This document shows, one piece after another, positions 1 to 8,299 of a DNA stretch of 64,000 bases; within the stretch, counting starts at the first letter, position 1, and the number at the start of each line of letters is the position of its first letter. The notes beneath the pieces were generated by a model, which worked only from the letters and a program-made list of their open reading frames with translations, was not told the origin of the DNA and made no database searches. The DNA comes from Pedobacter sp. HDW13 (GTDB lineage Bacteria > Bacteroidota > Bacteroidia > Sphingobacteriales > Sphingobacteriaceae). The position numbers were made by a program, and so were the translations under genes. Location of the stretch: assembly GCF_011303555.1 (NCBI RefSeq), contig NZ_CP049868.1, positions 3,038,001 to 3,102,000 on the forward strand. Direction: 5' to 3'.

Positions 1-347
1 CGATCAACCGAAGTAATTACGCAATGTTTAACGCCCATTAATTTTACTGAATTGGCTACACGGTTTGGTTCATCTACATCAACAGCCAAGGGGCGGCCTG
101 TTGCAACTGCGCAAAAAGAACAGCTACGTGTGCAGATATTTCCTAAAATCATAAAAGTTGCCGTACCTGCACCCCAGCATTCGCCCATATTAGGGCAATT
201 GCCGCTTTCGCAAATGGTATGAAGCTTATGCGTATCTACTAAACTCCGAACTTGTGCATATTCTTTACCAACAGGTAATTTAACACGTAACCAATCTGGT
301 TTACGTTTAACTTCAGTTACAGCAGGTACTACCGGTAAATCAATCAT
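1..347 (-). CDS. lipA: Lipoyl synthase LipA (partial, C-terminus beyond left edge)
   Basis: Radical-SAM enzyme that inserts two sulfur atoms into protein-bound octanoate to make lipoyl cofactors for 2-oxoacid dehydrogenases and the glycine cleavage H protein. Only the first 115 residues are inside the window. They contain both cluster-binding motifs: the auxiliary-cluster cysteines at about 46, 51 and 57 (CX4CX5C, around [12 protein letters not shown]) and the radical-SAM cysteines at about 72, 76 and 79 (CX3CX2C, CTRSCSFC). The ATG at 347 is preceded by a TAACTTTG promoter element only 4 nt away, so the mRNA is probably leaderless. The family assignment is secure from the two motifs; the remainder of the gene is not visible. 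Confidence 0.96.
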   Translation of the reverse strand, partial: MIDLPVVPAVTEVKRKPDWLRVKLPVGKEYAQVRSLVDTHKLHTICESGNCPNMGECWGAGTATFMILGNICTRSCSFCAVATGRPLAVDVDEPNRVANSVKLMGVKHCVITSVD

Positions 348-351
348 GCCA

Positions 352-359
352 CAAAGTTA
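352..359 (-). promoter_or_regulatory. -7 element (TAACTTTG) of lipA
   Basis: On the minus strand this reads TAACTTTG, a perfect match to the Bacteroidota -7 consensus TAnnTTTG. It ends 4 nt before the lipA ATG, which puts the expected transcription start at or next to the start codon. No -33 element was assigned with confidence. Confidence 0.6.
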
Positions 360-463
360 ATGAATAGGATTGAATTGTTGCAATGCCGAAATGTTTGAGC
401 GTTGTAATAAATAGTACAGGTGTTTAACTGGTTAATTGTTTAAACTGGTTAACCGGGGTAGCA

Positions 464-895
464 CTAAGCCAATTCCATTTCAAATGCAACCTGTTGTTTA
501 TTCTCTTTAAAGCCAATCGTTTCATAAAATTTATGGCTTTCGGTACGTTTCGTGTTACACCTTACCTTTAATTTTTTTACATTTTGTTTTTTTGCCCAGC
601 GTTTTACGCCTTCAATCAGCTGTTTGCCTATCTGCTGGCCACGAAAATTAGCATCTACAATAAGGCCACCTATTTCGACAAAAGGATCAGATTCAATCCG
701 TAGGGTGAAAAAGCCATGAATCCAGCCAACCACAGCCTGATCAAGTACGGCCACAAACGCACAGTTTTCGCTGCTGTTGTTAATCTGCACAATTCGGTTA
801 AGGGTTTGGGCTGTGTTGCTTTCGTAACCCAAGGCTGTAGAAAGTTTGGCTATGCCCTCAGCATCTTGTTCTAAAATTTCTCTGATTTCGACCAT
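464..895 (-). CDS. GNAT family N-acetyltransferase
   Basis: A 143-residue single-domain Gcn5-related acetyltransferase that would transfer an acetyl group from acetyl-CoA to an unknown amine. The acetyl-CoA binding motif A is visible at roughly residues 75-98, with the R/Q-x-x-G-x-G/A core seen as RGQQIGKQL after a beta strand (GGLIVDANF). The C-terminal strand containing KFYETIGF is the usual GNAT motif B. The start is an ATG with no upstream Shine-Dalgarno. It stands alone between lipA and divergently oriented cysS, so context gives no substrate. Confidence 0.9.
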   Translation of the reverse strand: MVEIREILEQDAEGIAKLSTALGYESNTAQTLNRIVQINNSSENCAFVAVLDQAVVGWIHGFFTLRIESDPFVEIGGLIVDANFRGQQIGKQLIEGVKRWAKKQNVKKLKVRCNTKRTESHKFYETIGFKENKQQVAFEMELA

Positions 896-999
896 TTTTT
901 GTCACGCTTTACAAGAAAAACTAAATTACGTTAAATGTTATATAAAAATCATAAGCTAAACATTGCAACTTTAAACGTTCCAACTTTCTAACTAAATCT

Positions 1000-1007
1000 T
1001 ACATTTG
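1000..1007 (+). promoter_or_regulatory. -7 element (TACATTTG) of cysS
   Basis: Perfect TAnnTTTG match ending 4 nt before the cysS ATG at 1012, the same spacing as at lipA, ostA-like and pdxJ. This predicts a leaderless transcript. Confidence 0.65.
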
Positions 1008-1011
1008 CAAT

Positions 1012-2472
1012 ATGAATACTGGCTTACAGCTTTACAACACGCTTTCGCGCAAAAAGGAAGTTTTTCAACCCTTAAATGCACCCAATGTTGGGATGTATGT
1101 TTGTGGTCCTACAGTTTATAGCGATGTGCATTTGGGCAATTGCCGTACTTTTATTTCTTTCGATTTAATTTTCAGGTACCTTAAATACGCCGGATATAAG
1201 GTGCGCTATGTACGTAATATTACTGACGCGGGTCACTTAGAGGGCGACAGGGATGAGGGCGACGATAAATTTGCAAAACGTGCCAAGCTGGAGCAATTAG
1301 AACCAATGGAAATTGTACAAAAATATACTTTGGGTTTCCACGAGGTATTGCGCATGTTTAACACTTTGCCTCCAAGTATCGAACCAACAGCTACCGGACA
1401 TATCATTGAACAAATCGAAATGATTAAGGTGATTATTGCCAATGGTTATGGTTATGAAATTGATGGCAACGTATATTTCGATGTAGAAAAATACAGCAAA
1501 GAATATAACTATACCATATTAACCAACCGCAACCTCGAAGATATGCTGAACAATACCCGCGAACTGGGTGGTCAGGATGAGAAACGCGGCAGGTTGGATT
1601 TTGCACTCTGGATTAAAGCAAAGCCAGAAACCTTAATGCAATGGCAATCGCCATGGGGCATGGGTTTTCCGGGCTGGCATATCGAATGTTCGGCCATGAG
1701 TGCTAAATATTTAGGTTCAGAGTTTGATATTCATGGTGGTGGAATGGATTTAGCCGCAACCCATCATACCAACGAAATTGCGCAATCGGAAGCATGCAGC
1801 CATAAACAACCTGCACGTTACTGGATGCATACCAATATGCTTACGGTTAATGGTACACGTATGTCTAAATCAGCTGGTAACGGCTTTTTACCTTTAGAGT
1901 TATTTACCGGTGCACACCCACTGTTAAAAAAGGGTTATAGTCCAATGACGGTTAAGTTCTTTATGTTGCAGGCACATTACCGCAGTACTTTAGATTTTTC
2001 TAACGATGCTTTGGATGCTTCTGAGAAAGGATTTAGACGTTTAATGACGGCGGTTGGCCTTTTAGATAAACTACCTGTATCAGAACAAAACGATTTTGAT
2101 ATCGATGCACTGAAAGAGAAATGCATCCACGCAATGGACGATGATTTTAACAGTCCGATTTTAATTGCTGAATTGTTTGAAGCTGTTCGGATGATTAATA
2201 CTGTTTACGATGGTAAAGGAAAAATTTCGGCCGAAGCTTTAGCTAAATTAAAACAACTGGTACACGATTTCGTATTCGATATTTTAGGCTTAAAAGATGA
2301 AGATGCCGGAAGTAACGACTTAAATGGCGTTTTAGAAATGGTAATTGATTTAAGAACCGAAGCTAAAGCGAATAAAGATTACGCCACTTCCGACCGGATC
2401 CGCATTGGATTGCAGGAGTTGGGCATTCAGCTTAAAGACGGTAAAGAAGGAACTACATGGAGTAAGGCTTAA
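1012..2472 (+). CDS. cysS: Cysteinyl-tRNA synthetase
   Basis: Class I aminoacyl-tRNA synthetase that charges tRNA-Cys. The 486-residue length is normal for the family. The zinc-ligand cysteine and adjacent HIGH-like motif are seen as [17 protein letters not shown] (Cys31, His40); the last His of HIGH is Asn here, a variant I associate with Bacteroidota Cys[11 protein letters not shown] supplies the second zinc cysteine and [11 protein letters not shown] the His and Glu ligands. The KMSKS loop is TRMSKSAGN. The start follows a TACATTTG promoter element by 4 nt. The racemase-family gene begins 19 nt after the stop and is probably co-transcribed. Confidence 0.97.
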   Translation: MNTGLQLYNTLSRKKEVFQPLNAPNVGMYVCGPTVYSDVHLGNCRTFISFDLIFRYLKYAGYKVRYVRNITDAGHLEGDRDEGDDKFAKRAKLEQLEPMEIVQKYTLGFHEVLRMFNTLPPSIEPTATGHIIEQIEMIKVIIANGYGYEIDGNVYFDVEKYSKEYNYTILTNRNLEDMLNNTRELGGQDEKRGRLDFALWIKAKPETLMQWQSPWGMGFPGWHIECSAMSAKYLGSEFDIHGGGMDLAATHHTNEIAQSEACSHKQPARYWMHTNMLTVNGTRMSKSAGNGFLPLELFTGAHPLLKKGYSPMTVKFFMLQAHYRSTLDFSNDALDASEKGFRRLMTAVGLLDKLPVSEQNDFDIDALKEKCIHAMDDDFNSPILIAELFEAVRMINTVYDGKGKISAEALAKLKQLVHDFVFDILGLKDEDAGSNDLNGVLEMVIDLRTEAKANKDYATSDRIRIGLQELGIQLKDGKEGTTWSKA

Positions 2473-2491
2473 GTCTAAATAACTTTTTATA

Positions 2492-3172
2492 ATGAAAAAG
2501 ATTGGTTTGGTAGGCGGAATAAGTTGGGTATCAACCATCGATTATTATAAATTTATAAATGAGGGAGTAAATGAACGCCTGGGTGGATTAAATTTTGCCG
2601 AGTGTTTAATTTACTCCCTTAATTTTTGCGATGTACAGGATAAAACCTGGGAAGGATCATTTGAATTGCTTTTAAATGCCTGCCAAAGTTTAAAAAACAG
2701 TGGGGTAGAAGCCATTGTGTTATGCGCAAATACGGCCCATTTATTTGCCGATGAAATTGAAAACCGTATCGCTGTGCCCATTATTCACATTGGCACTGAA
2801 ACAGCTAAGGCCATAAATAATGTTGGGATTAGAAAAATTGGCCTTTTGGGTACCATATTTACCATGGAGAAAGATTTTTATATCAAAAAACTCCAAGCTA
2901 CCGGATTGGACGTTTTGATTCCAAAGCAGCAGGATACCAGAAATTATATACAACATACACTAAAAGAAGAACTGGGCCGAGGATTGATTTTACCACATAC
3001 CAAAGTGCGGTATGTAGAAATTGTTAATGAATTGGTTGCAGCAGGTGCCGAAGGTATTATTCTGGGCTGTACCGAAATTCCGATGCTTATTAGCCAGGAT
3101 GATTTTGATATACCAGTATTCGATACCACTAAAATTCACTCAAAAGCGATCGTTGATTATATTGTTTCATAA
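2492..3172 (+). CDS. Aspartate/glutamate racemase family protein
   Basis: A 226-residue cofactor-independent racemase-fold protein that would interconvert D- and L-amino acids or act on a related substrate. It opens with the family signature KKIGLVGGISW. The two catalytic cysteines of the two-base mechanism are both present, Cys78 in VLCANTAH and Cys193 in LGCTEIPML. This pattern resembles broad-specificity aspartate/amino-acid racemases more than MurI, so a cell-wall role should not be assumed. It lies 19 nt downstream of cysS on the same strand. Substrate cannot be inferred. Confidence 0.88.
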   Translation: MKKIGLVGGISWVSTIDYYKFINEGVNERLGGLNFAECLIYSLNFCDVQDKTWEGSFELLLNACQSLKNSGVEAIVLCANTAHLFADEIENRIAVPIIHIGTETAKAINNVGIRKIGLLGTIFTMEKDFYIKKLQATGLDVLIPKQQDTRNYIQHTLKEELGRGLILPHTKVRYVEIVNELVAAGAEGIILGCTEIPMLISQDDFDIPVFDTTKIHSKAIVDYIVS

Positions 3173-3221
3173 AATAAACTCTATTTTAGACCAATTGAAT
3201 CCGTTTTCCGTTAAATTGATC

Positions 3222-4196
3222 ATGAATAAAAAAATATTTATCCTGCCTTTTATCGCCCTTATGGGGGTACAGGCTTGTAGAAATAAGCAAGCTGACACCA
3301 GCCAGAGCGAAGAGAAAATAACCCTGGTATCTCCTGATTTTAATGCTGATAGCGCTTATGCCTATACCAAAGCGCAGGTAGACTTTGGTCCGCGTATTCC
3401 GGGGACAGATGCCCACCAAAAATGTGCCGATTATCTGGTGGCCAAATTAAAGTCGTTTGGTGCAGATGTGAAGATACTAGGCGAAAAAACAACTACATAC
3501 GATGGCAAAAGCTTTCAGCTTAAGAACATTGTAGCAGCTTTTAACCCAACACAAAAGAACAGGGTTTTAATTACTGCCCATTGGGATGCCCGTCCTTTTT
3601 CAGATCAGGATACCGACCCTGCCAACCATACCAAAGCCTTCGATGCCGCAAACGATGGTGCCAGTGGTGTTGCCGTGATTTTGGAAATGGCTCGCCAAAT
3701 ACAGCAGAAACAACCTAATGTAGGTGTCGATTTTATATTGTGGGATTTAGAAGATTATGGCAAAGCCAATGATGAAACACCTGATGAAACCACCTGGTGC
3801 CTGGGCTCACAGTATTGGGCTAAACAGGCTGTAGCCTCTGGTTATAAAGCACTTTATGGTATTAACCTCGATATGGTAGGCGGTGGCAATGCACAGTTTA
3901 CACAAGATGAAATCTCCCGTCAGGCAGCGCCAGATGTGGCTAATAAAGTATGGGATATTGGCAATGAGATTGGCTACGCCTCTTATTTTACCAAAATTCC
4001 AAGCGGTAAACTGGTCGACGATCATTTCTGGATGAACAAAGCTGGAGTTCCCTCTATTGATATTATTCACTATAACGATAACAGTGGCTTTTACATCAAC
4101 TGGCATACCCAGCTTGATAACTTAGCCAATATTGATAAAAATACTTTAAAAGCTACAGGTCAAACTGTTTTAGAAACCATTTACAGGGAGAAATAA
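3222..4196 (+). CDS. M28 family zinc peptidase / glutaminyl-cyclase-like lipoprotein
   Basis: A 324-residue predicted envelope lipoprotein. The ATG at 3222 is chosen because it gives a signal peptide (MNKKIFILPFIALMG) ending in lipobox VQAC; the reading frame stays open upstream but overlaps the preceding gene. The M28 zinc site is visible in order: HWDARP, NDGASG, DLEDYG, LDMVGGG and DDHFW followed by SIDIIHY. M28 members of this type in Bacteroidota include glutaminyl-peptide cyclotransferases that form N-terminal pyroglutamate, as well as aminopeptidases. I cannot separate the two from sequence alone. It starts 49 nt after the racemase-family gene. Confidence 0.85.
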   Translation: MNKKIFILPFIALMGVQACRNKQADTSQSEEKITLVSPDFNADSAYAYTKAQVDFGPRIPGTDAHQKCADYLVAKLKSFGADVKILGEKTTTYDGKSFQLKNIVAAFNPTQKNRVLITAHWDARPFSDQDTDPANHTKAFDAANDGASGVAVILEMARQIQQKQPNVGVDFILWDLEDYGKANDETPDETTWCLGSQYWAKQAVASGYKALYGINLDMVGGGNAQFTQDEISRQAAPDVANKVWDIGNEIGYASYFTKIPSGKLVDDHFWMNKAGVPSIDIIHYNDNSGFYINWHTQLDNLANIDKNTLKATGQTVLETIYREK

Positions 4197-4282
4197 GTCA
4201 ATAATGTGAAATTGTTGATTACTTTTAAAACCATACCCTAAAGAAAATTTTATATTCGCCAAACTATATTTTTAAACTGATA

Positions 4283-5140
4283 ATGAAACAGATATTTTCA
4301 ACTGCCATAGCTTCACTTTTAGCACTGAGCACATTTGCTCAAAAAAGTGATGGAACAACCAAGTCTTTAGTAAGTGCTGAGAAAGATTTTGCCAAAGCGG
4401 TGGCCAAAAACGGAGATAAAGATGCCTTTCTTGAATACTCGCTGGGCAGTGCTTTGGTGTTTAGACCAAACCCGATTAATGCCAAAACTTTTTATACCAA
4501 TAAGGCAAACAGTGAAAACGATGTTTCCTGGACTCCCAATTTGGCCAAAGTATCGCGTAGCGGAGATTTAGGTTTCACTACAGGTCCGTATGAAGTTGGT
4601 GCTGCCGATAAAAAATACGGTCAATACCTGTCTATCTGGAAATCAGAAAACGGCAAGTGGAAACTGGCTATCGATTTAGGTACAGAAAGCAATAAACCTT
4701 TGGCTAAAGTTACGCCACAGTTTGTTGAACCAAAAGACCACGTAGCGCCAAAATTCTTAAATGAAAAAGAAGTTAAGGCCGGCAAAGAAATTATTTTAAC
4801 TACCGAGAAAACCTTAAATACCTTGTTAAAAACGCATGGTATTGCTGCATTTGGTGGCTTTTTAACTAACGATGCACGTTTACTTTTTCCGGGTAATGAA
4901 GCCATTGAAGGAAAAGGTAAAATTGTTGCCTTTTATAACAGCATGGTGAGCAAAATTAGCTTAAAAACAACTGGTGTAGATAAAGCAATTGGTAGTGATT
5001 TAGCCTATACTTACGGTGTGGCTACCATTGATTATAAAGCAGACTTAAGAGAAAGCTTTAACTATGTTTTTGTCTACGAAAAAGCTGCAGATGCAAGCTG
5101 GAACTTAATTGTACAGGCTTTTGTACCTGCCGAAAGATAA
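4283..5140 (+). CDS. Secreted protein with SnoaL/DUF4440-like (NTF2-fold) domains
   Basis: A 285-residue protein with a clear signal peptide (MKQIFSTAIASLLALSTFAQ). Two similar halves are visible: residues about 28-135 (EKDFAKAVAKNGDKDAF through WKLAIDLG) and about 165-285 (TEKTLNTLLKTHGIAAF through WNLIVQAF). Each looks like the NTF2-fold pattern of DUF4440/SnoaL proteins, beginning with a helix of the E-x-x-F/L type and ending with a W-x-L/I strand. No catalytic function can be assigned. It probably acts in the periplasm. A hairpin terminator follows the stop. Confidence 0.7.
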   Translation: MKQIFSTAIASLLALSTFAQKSDGTTKSLVSAEKDFAKAVAKNGDKDAFLEYSLGSALVFRPNPINAKTFYTNKANSENDVSWTPNLAKVSRSGDLGFTTGPYEVGAADKKYGQYLSIWKSENGKWKLAIDLGTESNKPLAKVTPQFVEPKDHVAPKFLNEKEVKAGKEIILTTEKTLNTLLKTHGIAAFGGFLTNDARLLFPGNEAIEGKGKIVAFYNSMVSKISLKTTGVDKAIGSDLAYTYGVATIDYKADLRESFNYVFVYEKAADASWNLIVQAFVPAER

Positions 5141-5161
5141 ATAGCAAAATGTGAATTAAAC

Positions 5162-5193
5162 AGGGCTCTCCGTAAAAAGAAGCCCTTTTTTTA
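5162..5193 (+). terminator. Rho-independent terminator after the SnoaL-like gene
   Basis: Short stem AGGGCT/AGCCCT around a 13-nt loop followed by a run of seven T residues, 22 nt after the stop codon at 5140. Confidence 0.65.
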
Positions 5194-5308
5194 TTTCGGA
5201 ACTTGTACTTAGCTGCGGTTTTAATCCAGAACTTTAAAAACAAGCCTAATGTTTGGGCTTCAAAGAAAAATACCACAAATAAAATTGTTCATTTTACGTT
5301 TAAAATTC

Positions 5309-6196
5309 ATGCATAAAAAAATACTTCTACTCTCTGCTCTCGCTTTGTTATGTTTTAATGTCTCGGCACAGAAACAAAAGTTTGATGTGCAGGGTAAAGC
5401 CGGCGCAAGGGGAATTATGCCCGAAAATACCATAGAAGGGATGTTGAAAGCGCTCGATTTAGGTGTTACTACTTTAGAAATGGATGCGGTAATTTCGAAA
5501 GATAAAATGGTGGTGCTTTCGCAGGAACCTTATTTTAACAATGAAATTTCTTTACAGCCTAACGGGAAGCCCATTACCCTGAAAGACCAGAAGAAGTTTA
5601 ACATTTATAAAATGGATTACGAGGAGGTTAAGAAGTTTGATGTCGGAAGTAAGGTGCACGACCGTTTTCCGGGCCAAATGAAATTTAAAGCTTACAAACC
5701 ACTACTTACTGAAACCATTGATGCAGTGGAGGCTTATGTTAAGGAACATAAACTGGCCAAACCGGTTTACAGTATCGAAACCAAAACCATTAAAAATGGC
5801 GACAACGAATTCCATCCCGAACCAGCTGAATTTGTGGATTTGATTATGGAGATTATAAACGCTAAAAAACTAACGAAACGGGTAATTATCGAGTCGTTTG
5901 ATATGCGCACACTGCAATACCTGCACGAGAAATACCCGAAGGTGCAAACTTCACTGTTGATTGATGAGAAAGAACCTTTCGAATCGTACATTGAAAAATT
6001 AGGCTTTAAACCTACCATTTACAGCCCATATTCGGTATTGGTAGGTAAAGGCCTGGTAGATCGCTGCCATGCCATGGGGATCAAAATTATTCCCTGGACC
6101 GTGAATACGATTAAGGATGTGAAATACTTTAAAGATTTAGGGGTAGATGGCATTATAACTGATTACCCGAACATTATGGGCCAGCTGGATAAATAG
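5309..6196 (+). CDS. Secreted GDPD-fold protein with substituted catalytic residues
   Basis: A 295-residue protein of the glycerophosphodiester phosphodiesterase family with a signal peptide (MHKKILLLSALALLCFNVSAQ), so probably periplasmic. The ATG at 5309 is chosen for that signal peptide. The GDPD scaffold is clear: MPENTIEGM, LGVTTLEMD (metal ligands Glu57 and Asp59), YSIETK, IIESFD, and C-terminal IIPWTVN and DGIITDYP. However, the first catalytic motif GHRG reads G29-K30-A31-G32, and the second His/Asp motif (usually SHD) reads S71-Q72-E73. Both acid/base histidines and the arginine are therefore missing. It may be a non-hydrolytic binding protein or an enzyme with altered chemistry. Confidence 0.85.
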   Translation: MHKKILLLSALALLCFNVSAQKQKFDVQGKAGARGIMPENTIEGMLKALDLGVTTLEMDAVISKDKMVVLSQEPYFNNEISLQPNGKPITLKDQKKFNIYKMDYEEVKKFDVGSKVHDRFPGQMKFKAYKPLLTETIDAVEAYVKEHKLAKPVYSIETKTIKNGDNEFHPEPAEFVDLIMEIINAKKLTKRVIIESFDMRTLQYLHEKYPKVQTSLLIDEKEPFESYIEKLGFKPTIYSPYSVLVGKGLVDRCHAMGIKIIPWTVNTIKDVKYFKDLGVDGIITDYPNIMGQLDK

Positions 6197-6242
6197 GCGC
6201 TGACTTTATATCTTATCTTTAGTTGATCTAAAAGCTTCCGAA

Positions 6243-6305
6243 CAATATGATGTCTCCACCAACCGAATAGGGGAGCATCGTTTTACAAATAGCACTGCTG
6301 TAGTA
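6243..6305. repeat. Dispersed repeat family D, copy 1
   Basis: Contains TGTCTCCACCAACCGA followed by an A-rich spacer and GGGAGCATCGTTTTAC; aligns imperfectly with 6461-6516. The core is half of the palindrome GGTTGGTG-tcct-CACCAACC seen elsewhere in the window. Confidence 0.55.
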
Positions 6306-6375
6306 TGTTGATCTGCAATTATTGTGGCAACTTTGACGCACATAAGAAAAACGATCACAACTTTGTGTCCGTTTT

Positions 6376-6417
6376 TTTTGTGACAAATTTTTTAGGCACA
6401 AAAATATTGTCACAAAA
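6376..6417. repeat. Inverted repeat (11-bp stem) downstream of the GDPD-like gene
   Basis: TTTTGTGACAA at 6376-6386 is the exact reverse complement of TTGTCACAAAA at 6407-6417, with a 20-nt loop. It lies about 180 nt after the GDPD-like stop; without a clean T tract it is a weak terminator candidate. Confidence 0.5.
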
Positions 6418-6460
6418 GTTTTAAATGGTTAAAATAAAATATTAATAAGGCATTTATCCT

Positions 6461-6516
6461 ATCGCTTAGTGTCTTCATCGACCGAAATAAGGGAGTATCG
6501 TTTTGCAGATAGCGCT
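6461..6516. repeat. Dispersed repeat family D, copy 2
   Basis: Starts ATCGCTTAGTGTCTTCATCG and continues ACCGAAATAAGGGAGTATCG, matching the layout of 6243-6305. The arm sequences have diverged so the hairpin is imperfect. Confidence 0.55.
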
Positions 6517-6570
6517 ACGTTAGTCTGTGGCTGTCGGTGAAGATGCCGACAGCTAGCTTAAGTTTATCCT

Positions 6571-6595
6571 ATCGGTTGGTGTCCTCGCCAACCGA
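6571..6595. repeat. Dispersed repeat family D, copy 3
   Basis: Compact palindrome ATCGGTTGGTGTCCTCGCCA followed by ACCGA: arms CGGTTGG(T/C)G around TCCT. Nearly identical to the copy at 37119-37144. Confidence 0.65.
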
Positions 6596-6645
6596 AACAA
6601 GTAATGGCCAAGCCTTTGGTACAGATACCAATTAGCATAAAAAAG

Positions 6646-6684
6646 ACACAAAAAAAGCGCTGTAACTCAGCGCTTTTTTTGTGT
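6646..6684 (-). terminator. Strong hairpin terminator of the 63-aa membrane protein gene
   Basis: A long perfect stem: AAAAAAAGCGCTG pairs with CAGCGCTTTTTTT around a 5-nt loop, extended by ACAC/GTGT. Runs of A and T on either side make it functional in both directions; the minus-strand gene ends 16 nt away at 6700. Confidence 0.85.
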
Positions 6685-6699
6685 TTATACTAGCAATGC

Positions 6700-6891
6700 C
6701 TAGTGGTGCGATTCAGTAGCTTCTGAGTGATGCACTTCAGTTTTTTCGTGCGAAGTACCTTCTTCTGCATGGTGGAAAATTGGTCTTGTGAAAGCCACAA
6801 GCAAGATTAAAACAATAATCCAGGCAGTTAATGGTAATGCCCAAATGCCTTTAGTTTGCTGAACTGGTGCGTGTGAATCGTGAGCTGACAT
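6700..6891 (-). CDS. Small membrane protein with His-rich C-terminus
   Basis: A 63-residue protein with one transmembrane helix at about residues 15-37 (GIWALPLTAWIIVLILLVAF). The C-terminal tail is rich in His and Glu (FHHAEEGTSHEKTEVHHSEA), and the N-terminus also has His residues. ATG start at 6891. The perfect terminator immediately downstream and good codon use support a real gene. I do not recognise a named family. The His-rich tail suggests metal contact, but that is inference. It may be an accessory subunit of a membrane complex. Confidence 0.7.
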   Translation of the reverse strand: MSAHDSHAPVQQTKGIWALPLTAWIIVLILLVAFTRPIFHHAEEGTSHEKTEVHHSEATESHH

Positions 6892-7017
6892 ATCGAAATA
6901 TTTTGATTTTAAAAATTTATGCTTTGTAATTATGCAGTAAAGATAATAACAAAATTAAAATAAAAAGATTAAAAGCTGATTTGTATCGCCAAAAGGAAGA
7001 AGGATAAAGGCTTGCCT

Positions 7018-7539
7018 TTATCCCTGTAAATCATAAATCATTGCTTTGATACTGTTCATTTTATTTTTAATACGATCCTGATGTTCCTGCAATGCACTCT
7101 GTTTATCCTGAACAGCATTAAACAGCTCGGCCTTTTTGAAATAATTGGCTGCCCCTGCAAAATTTTGCTGCTGCTCGGCATGCAGACCCAAATTTTCGTA
7201 GATATGCGCTTCGCACACACCTGCAACAGTTAAGGCTTTATCTGCAATCTGCTTAGCCAGCTTATGCATTTTCAACGTAATAACCAGGTTTAAATAGGGC
7301 TCATAAACTTCAGGAAAATCAGCATCCAGTTCGATACAGCGCTTGTAATAATAACCCGCAGTTTTATAATCTTTAAAACGGTAGTGGTATAAATTTCCAA
7401 GCTGAAAATAACCTCTGGCGTAATCCGGATCAAAAGCAATAAGTTCGGTAAAATACTGAAGTGCTTTGGGCAGCTCGCCCCAGTTCAATTCTTCAATAGC
7501 CTGCAGATATTTTTCATCTGCAGTGGTATAAATGTCCAT
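7018..7539 (-). CDS. TPR-repeat protein
   Basis: A 173-residue protein built of tetratricopeptide repeats, which serve as protein-protein interaction scaffolds. Repeats are visible from about residue 10: a unit around NWGELPKALQYFTELIAFDP, one around DYARGYFQLGNLYHYRF, one around YKTAGYYYKRCIELDADFP, and a later unit near HIYENLGLHAEQQQNFAGAA. The ATG at 7539 is chosen; the frame extends upstream only to a TTG that would add 14 unlikely residues. No signal peptide or membrane segment, so cytoplasmic. Partner unknown. Confidence 0.85.
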   Translation of the reverse strand: MDIYTTADEKYLQAIEELNWGELPKALQYFTELIAFDPDYARGYFQLGNLYHYRFKDYKTAGYYYKRCIELDADFPEVYEPYLNLVITLKMHKLAKQIADKALTVAGVCEAHIYENLGLHAEQQQNFAGAANYFKKAELFNAVQDKQSALQEHQDRIKNKMNSIKAMIYDLQG

Positions 7540-7795
7540 AACGGATATAAATAATTTTGATAAGCGCTTATGGCTTAGCAAAGGGTAATTAAAAAAGATT
7601 TGTTAAATGTAGATTTTATGGGTTGGCCCCTTAAACCTTAAGGATTGGAAAGGAAATTTACCTCAATACCCCAACCCTTTAAGCCACAAGACTGGCTAAA
7701 GTTTATTTGTTGGATATTTATTTGACGTAGCATTGCTGTGAAATTTGACGCAAATATATTTATTTCCAGCTAATTGCAAATATTAAATTAAAATT

Positions 7796-8299
7796 TTAAT
7801 GGTTTACGTGCGCTAAATAAACAATACAATAACTGAGTAAACACACGACACTATTGAAATTGAAAGCATTAAATACGTTTTCCAGGCTGGCTTTTGTATG
7901 TGTTATTTTTAAAGCCAAAAGCCAGAAGAACAACGAAACCGTTATATCCAGTATATCGAAACGGCCATTGGTAATGTGAAGTAGTTGAAATAATTCGAGC
8001 CCTATAGCGAATACCGGCGGGATTAAAGAACAGTCGATTTGTCTGTTAAAAAGTTTAATGTAAAAGCCTTTTGAAGTTAGGGTAATGCAGAACACCCAAA
8101 GCCCTTCGGGTAAAGAATAAATAATGTATTTGTTTAATGGTAAGCTACTGGTAATGATATACTTTAAGTCTTCGTAAGTTTTTAAAGAACTCAGCTGGAT
8201 GAAAATCTGGTTAACCAGTGTTTTATCTGTTCGGTAAAACAGGTAGATAAATAAACTGATTACTAACGCCGGGGCAATATACCAATAGTGTTTTTTCAA
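7796..8299 (-). CDS. VanZ-like membrane protein
   Basis: A 167-residue membrane protein with about four or five hydrophobic segments. The VanZ-family hallmark is visible near residues 95-120: a conserved Glu and Gln in GLELFQLL, then GRFDILD with conserved Arg and Asp residues. VanZ-like proteins are of unknown biochemical function; the founding member affects teicoplanin resistance. There is no ATG; the only in-frame start is TTG at 8299, which overlaps the TGA stop of the methyltransferase gene (TTGA). This indicates translational coupling. Third gene of the DinB-like, methyltransferase, VanZ-like operon. Confidence 0.7.
   Translation of the reverse strand: MKKHYWYIAPALVISLFIYLFYRTDKTLVNQIFIQLSSLKTYEDLKYIITSSLPLNKYIIYSLPEGLWVFCITLTSKGFYIKLFNRQIDCSLIPPVFAIGLELFQLLHITNGRFDILDITVSLFFWLLALKITHTKASLENVFNAFNFNSVVCLLSYCIVYLAHVNH

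Larger units (their letters stand above)
6197..6645. other. Intergenic region carrying repeats and a hairpin
   Basis: About 450 bases without a believable gene between the GDPD-like gene and the terminator at 6646. It holds an inverted repeat at 6376-6417 and two copies of a roughly 50-bp imperfect direct repeat (6243-6305 and 6461-6516) sharing the text accga-ata-gggagYatcgtttt. A third partial unit is at 6571-6595. The short open frames here are inside the repeats and look non-coding. Confidence 0.6.

Noticed and set aside
6228..6413. 61-codon minus-strand frame in the repeat-rich gap
   Set aside because: Cys/Ser-rich translation across repeats and a hairpin; no sign of coding.
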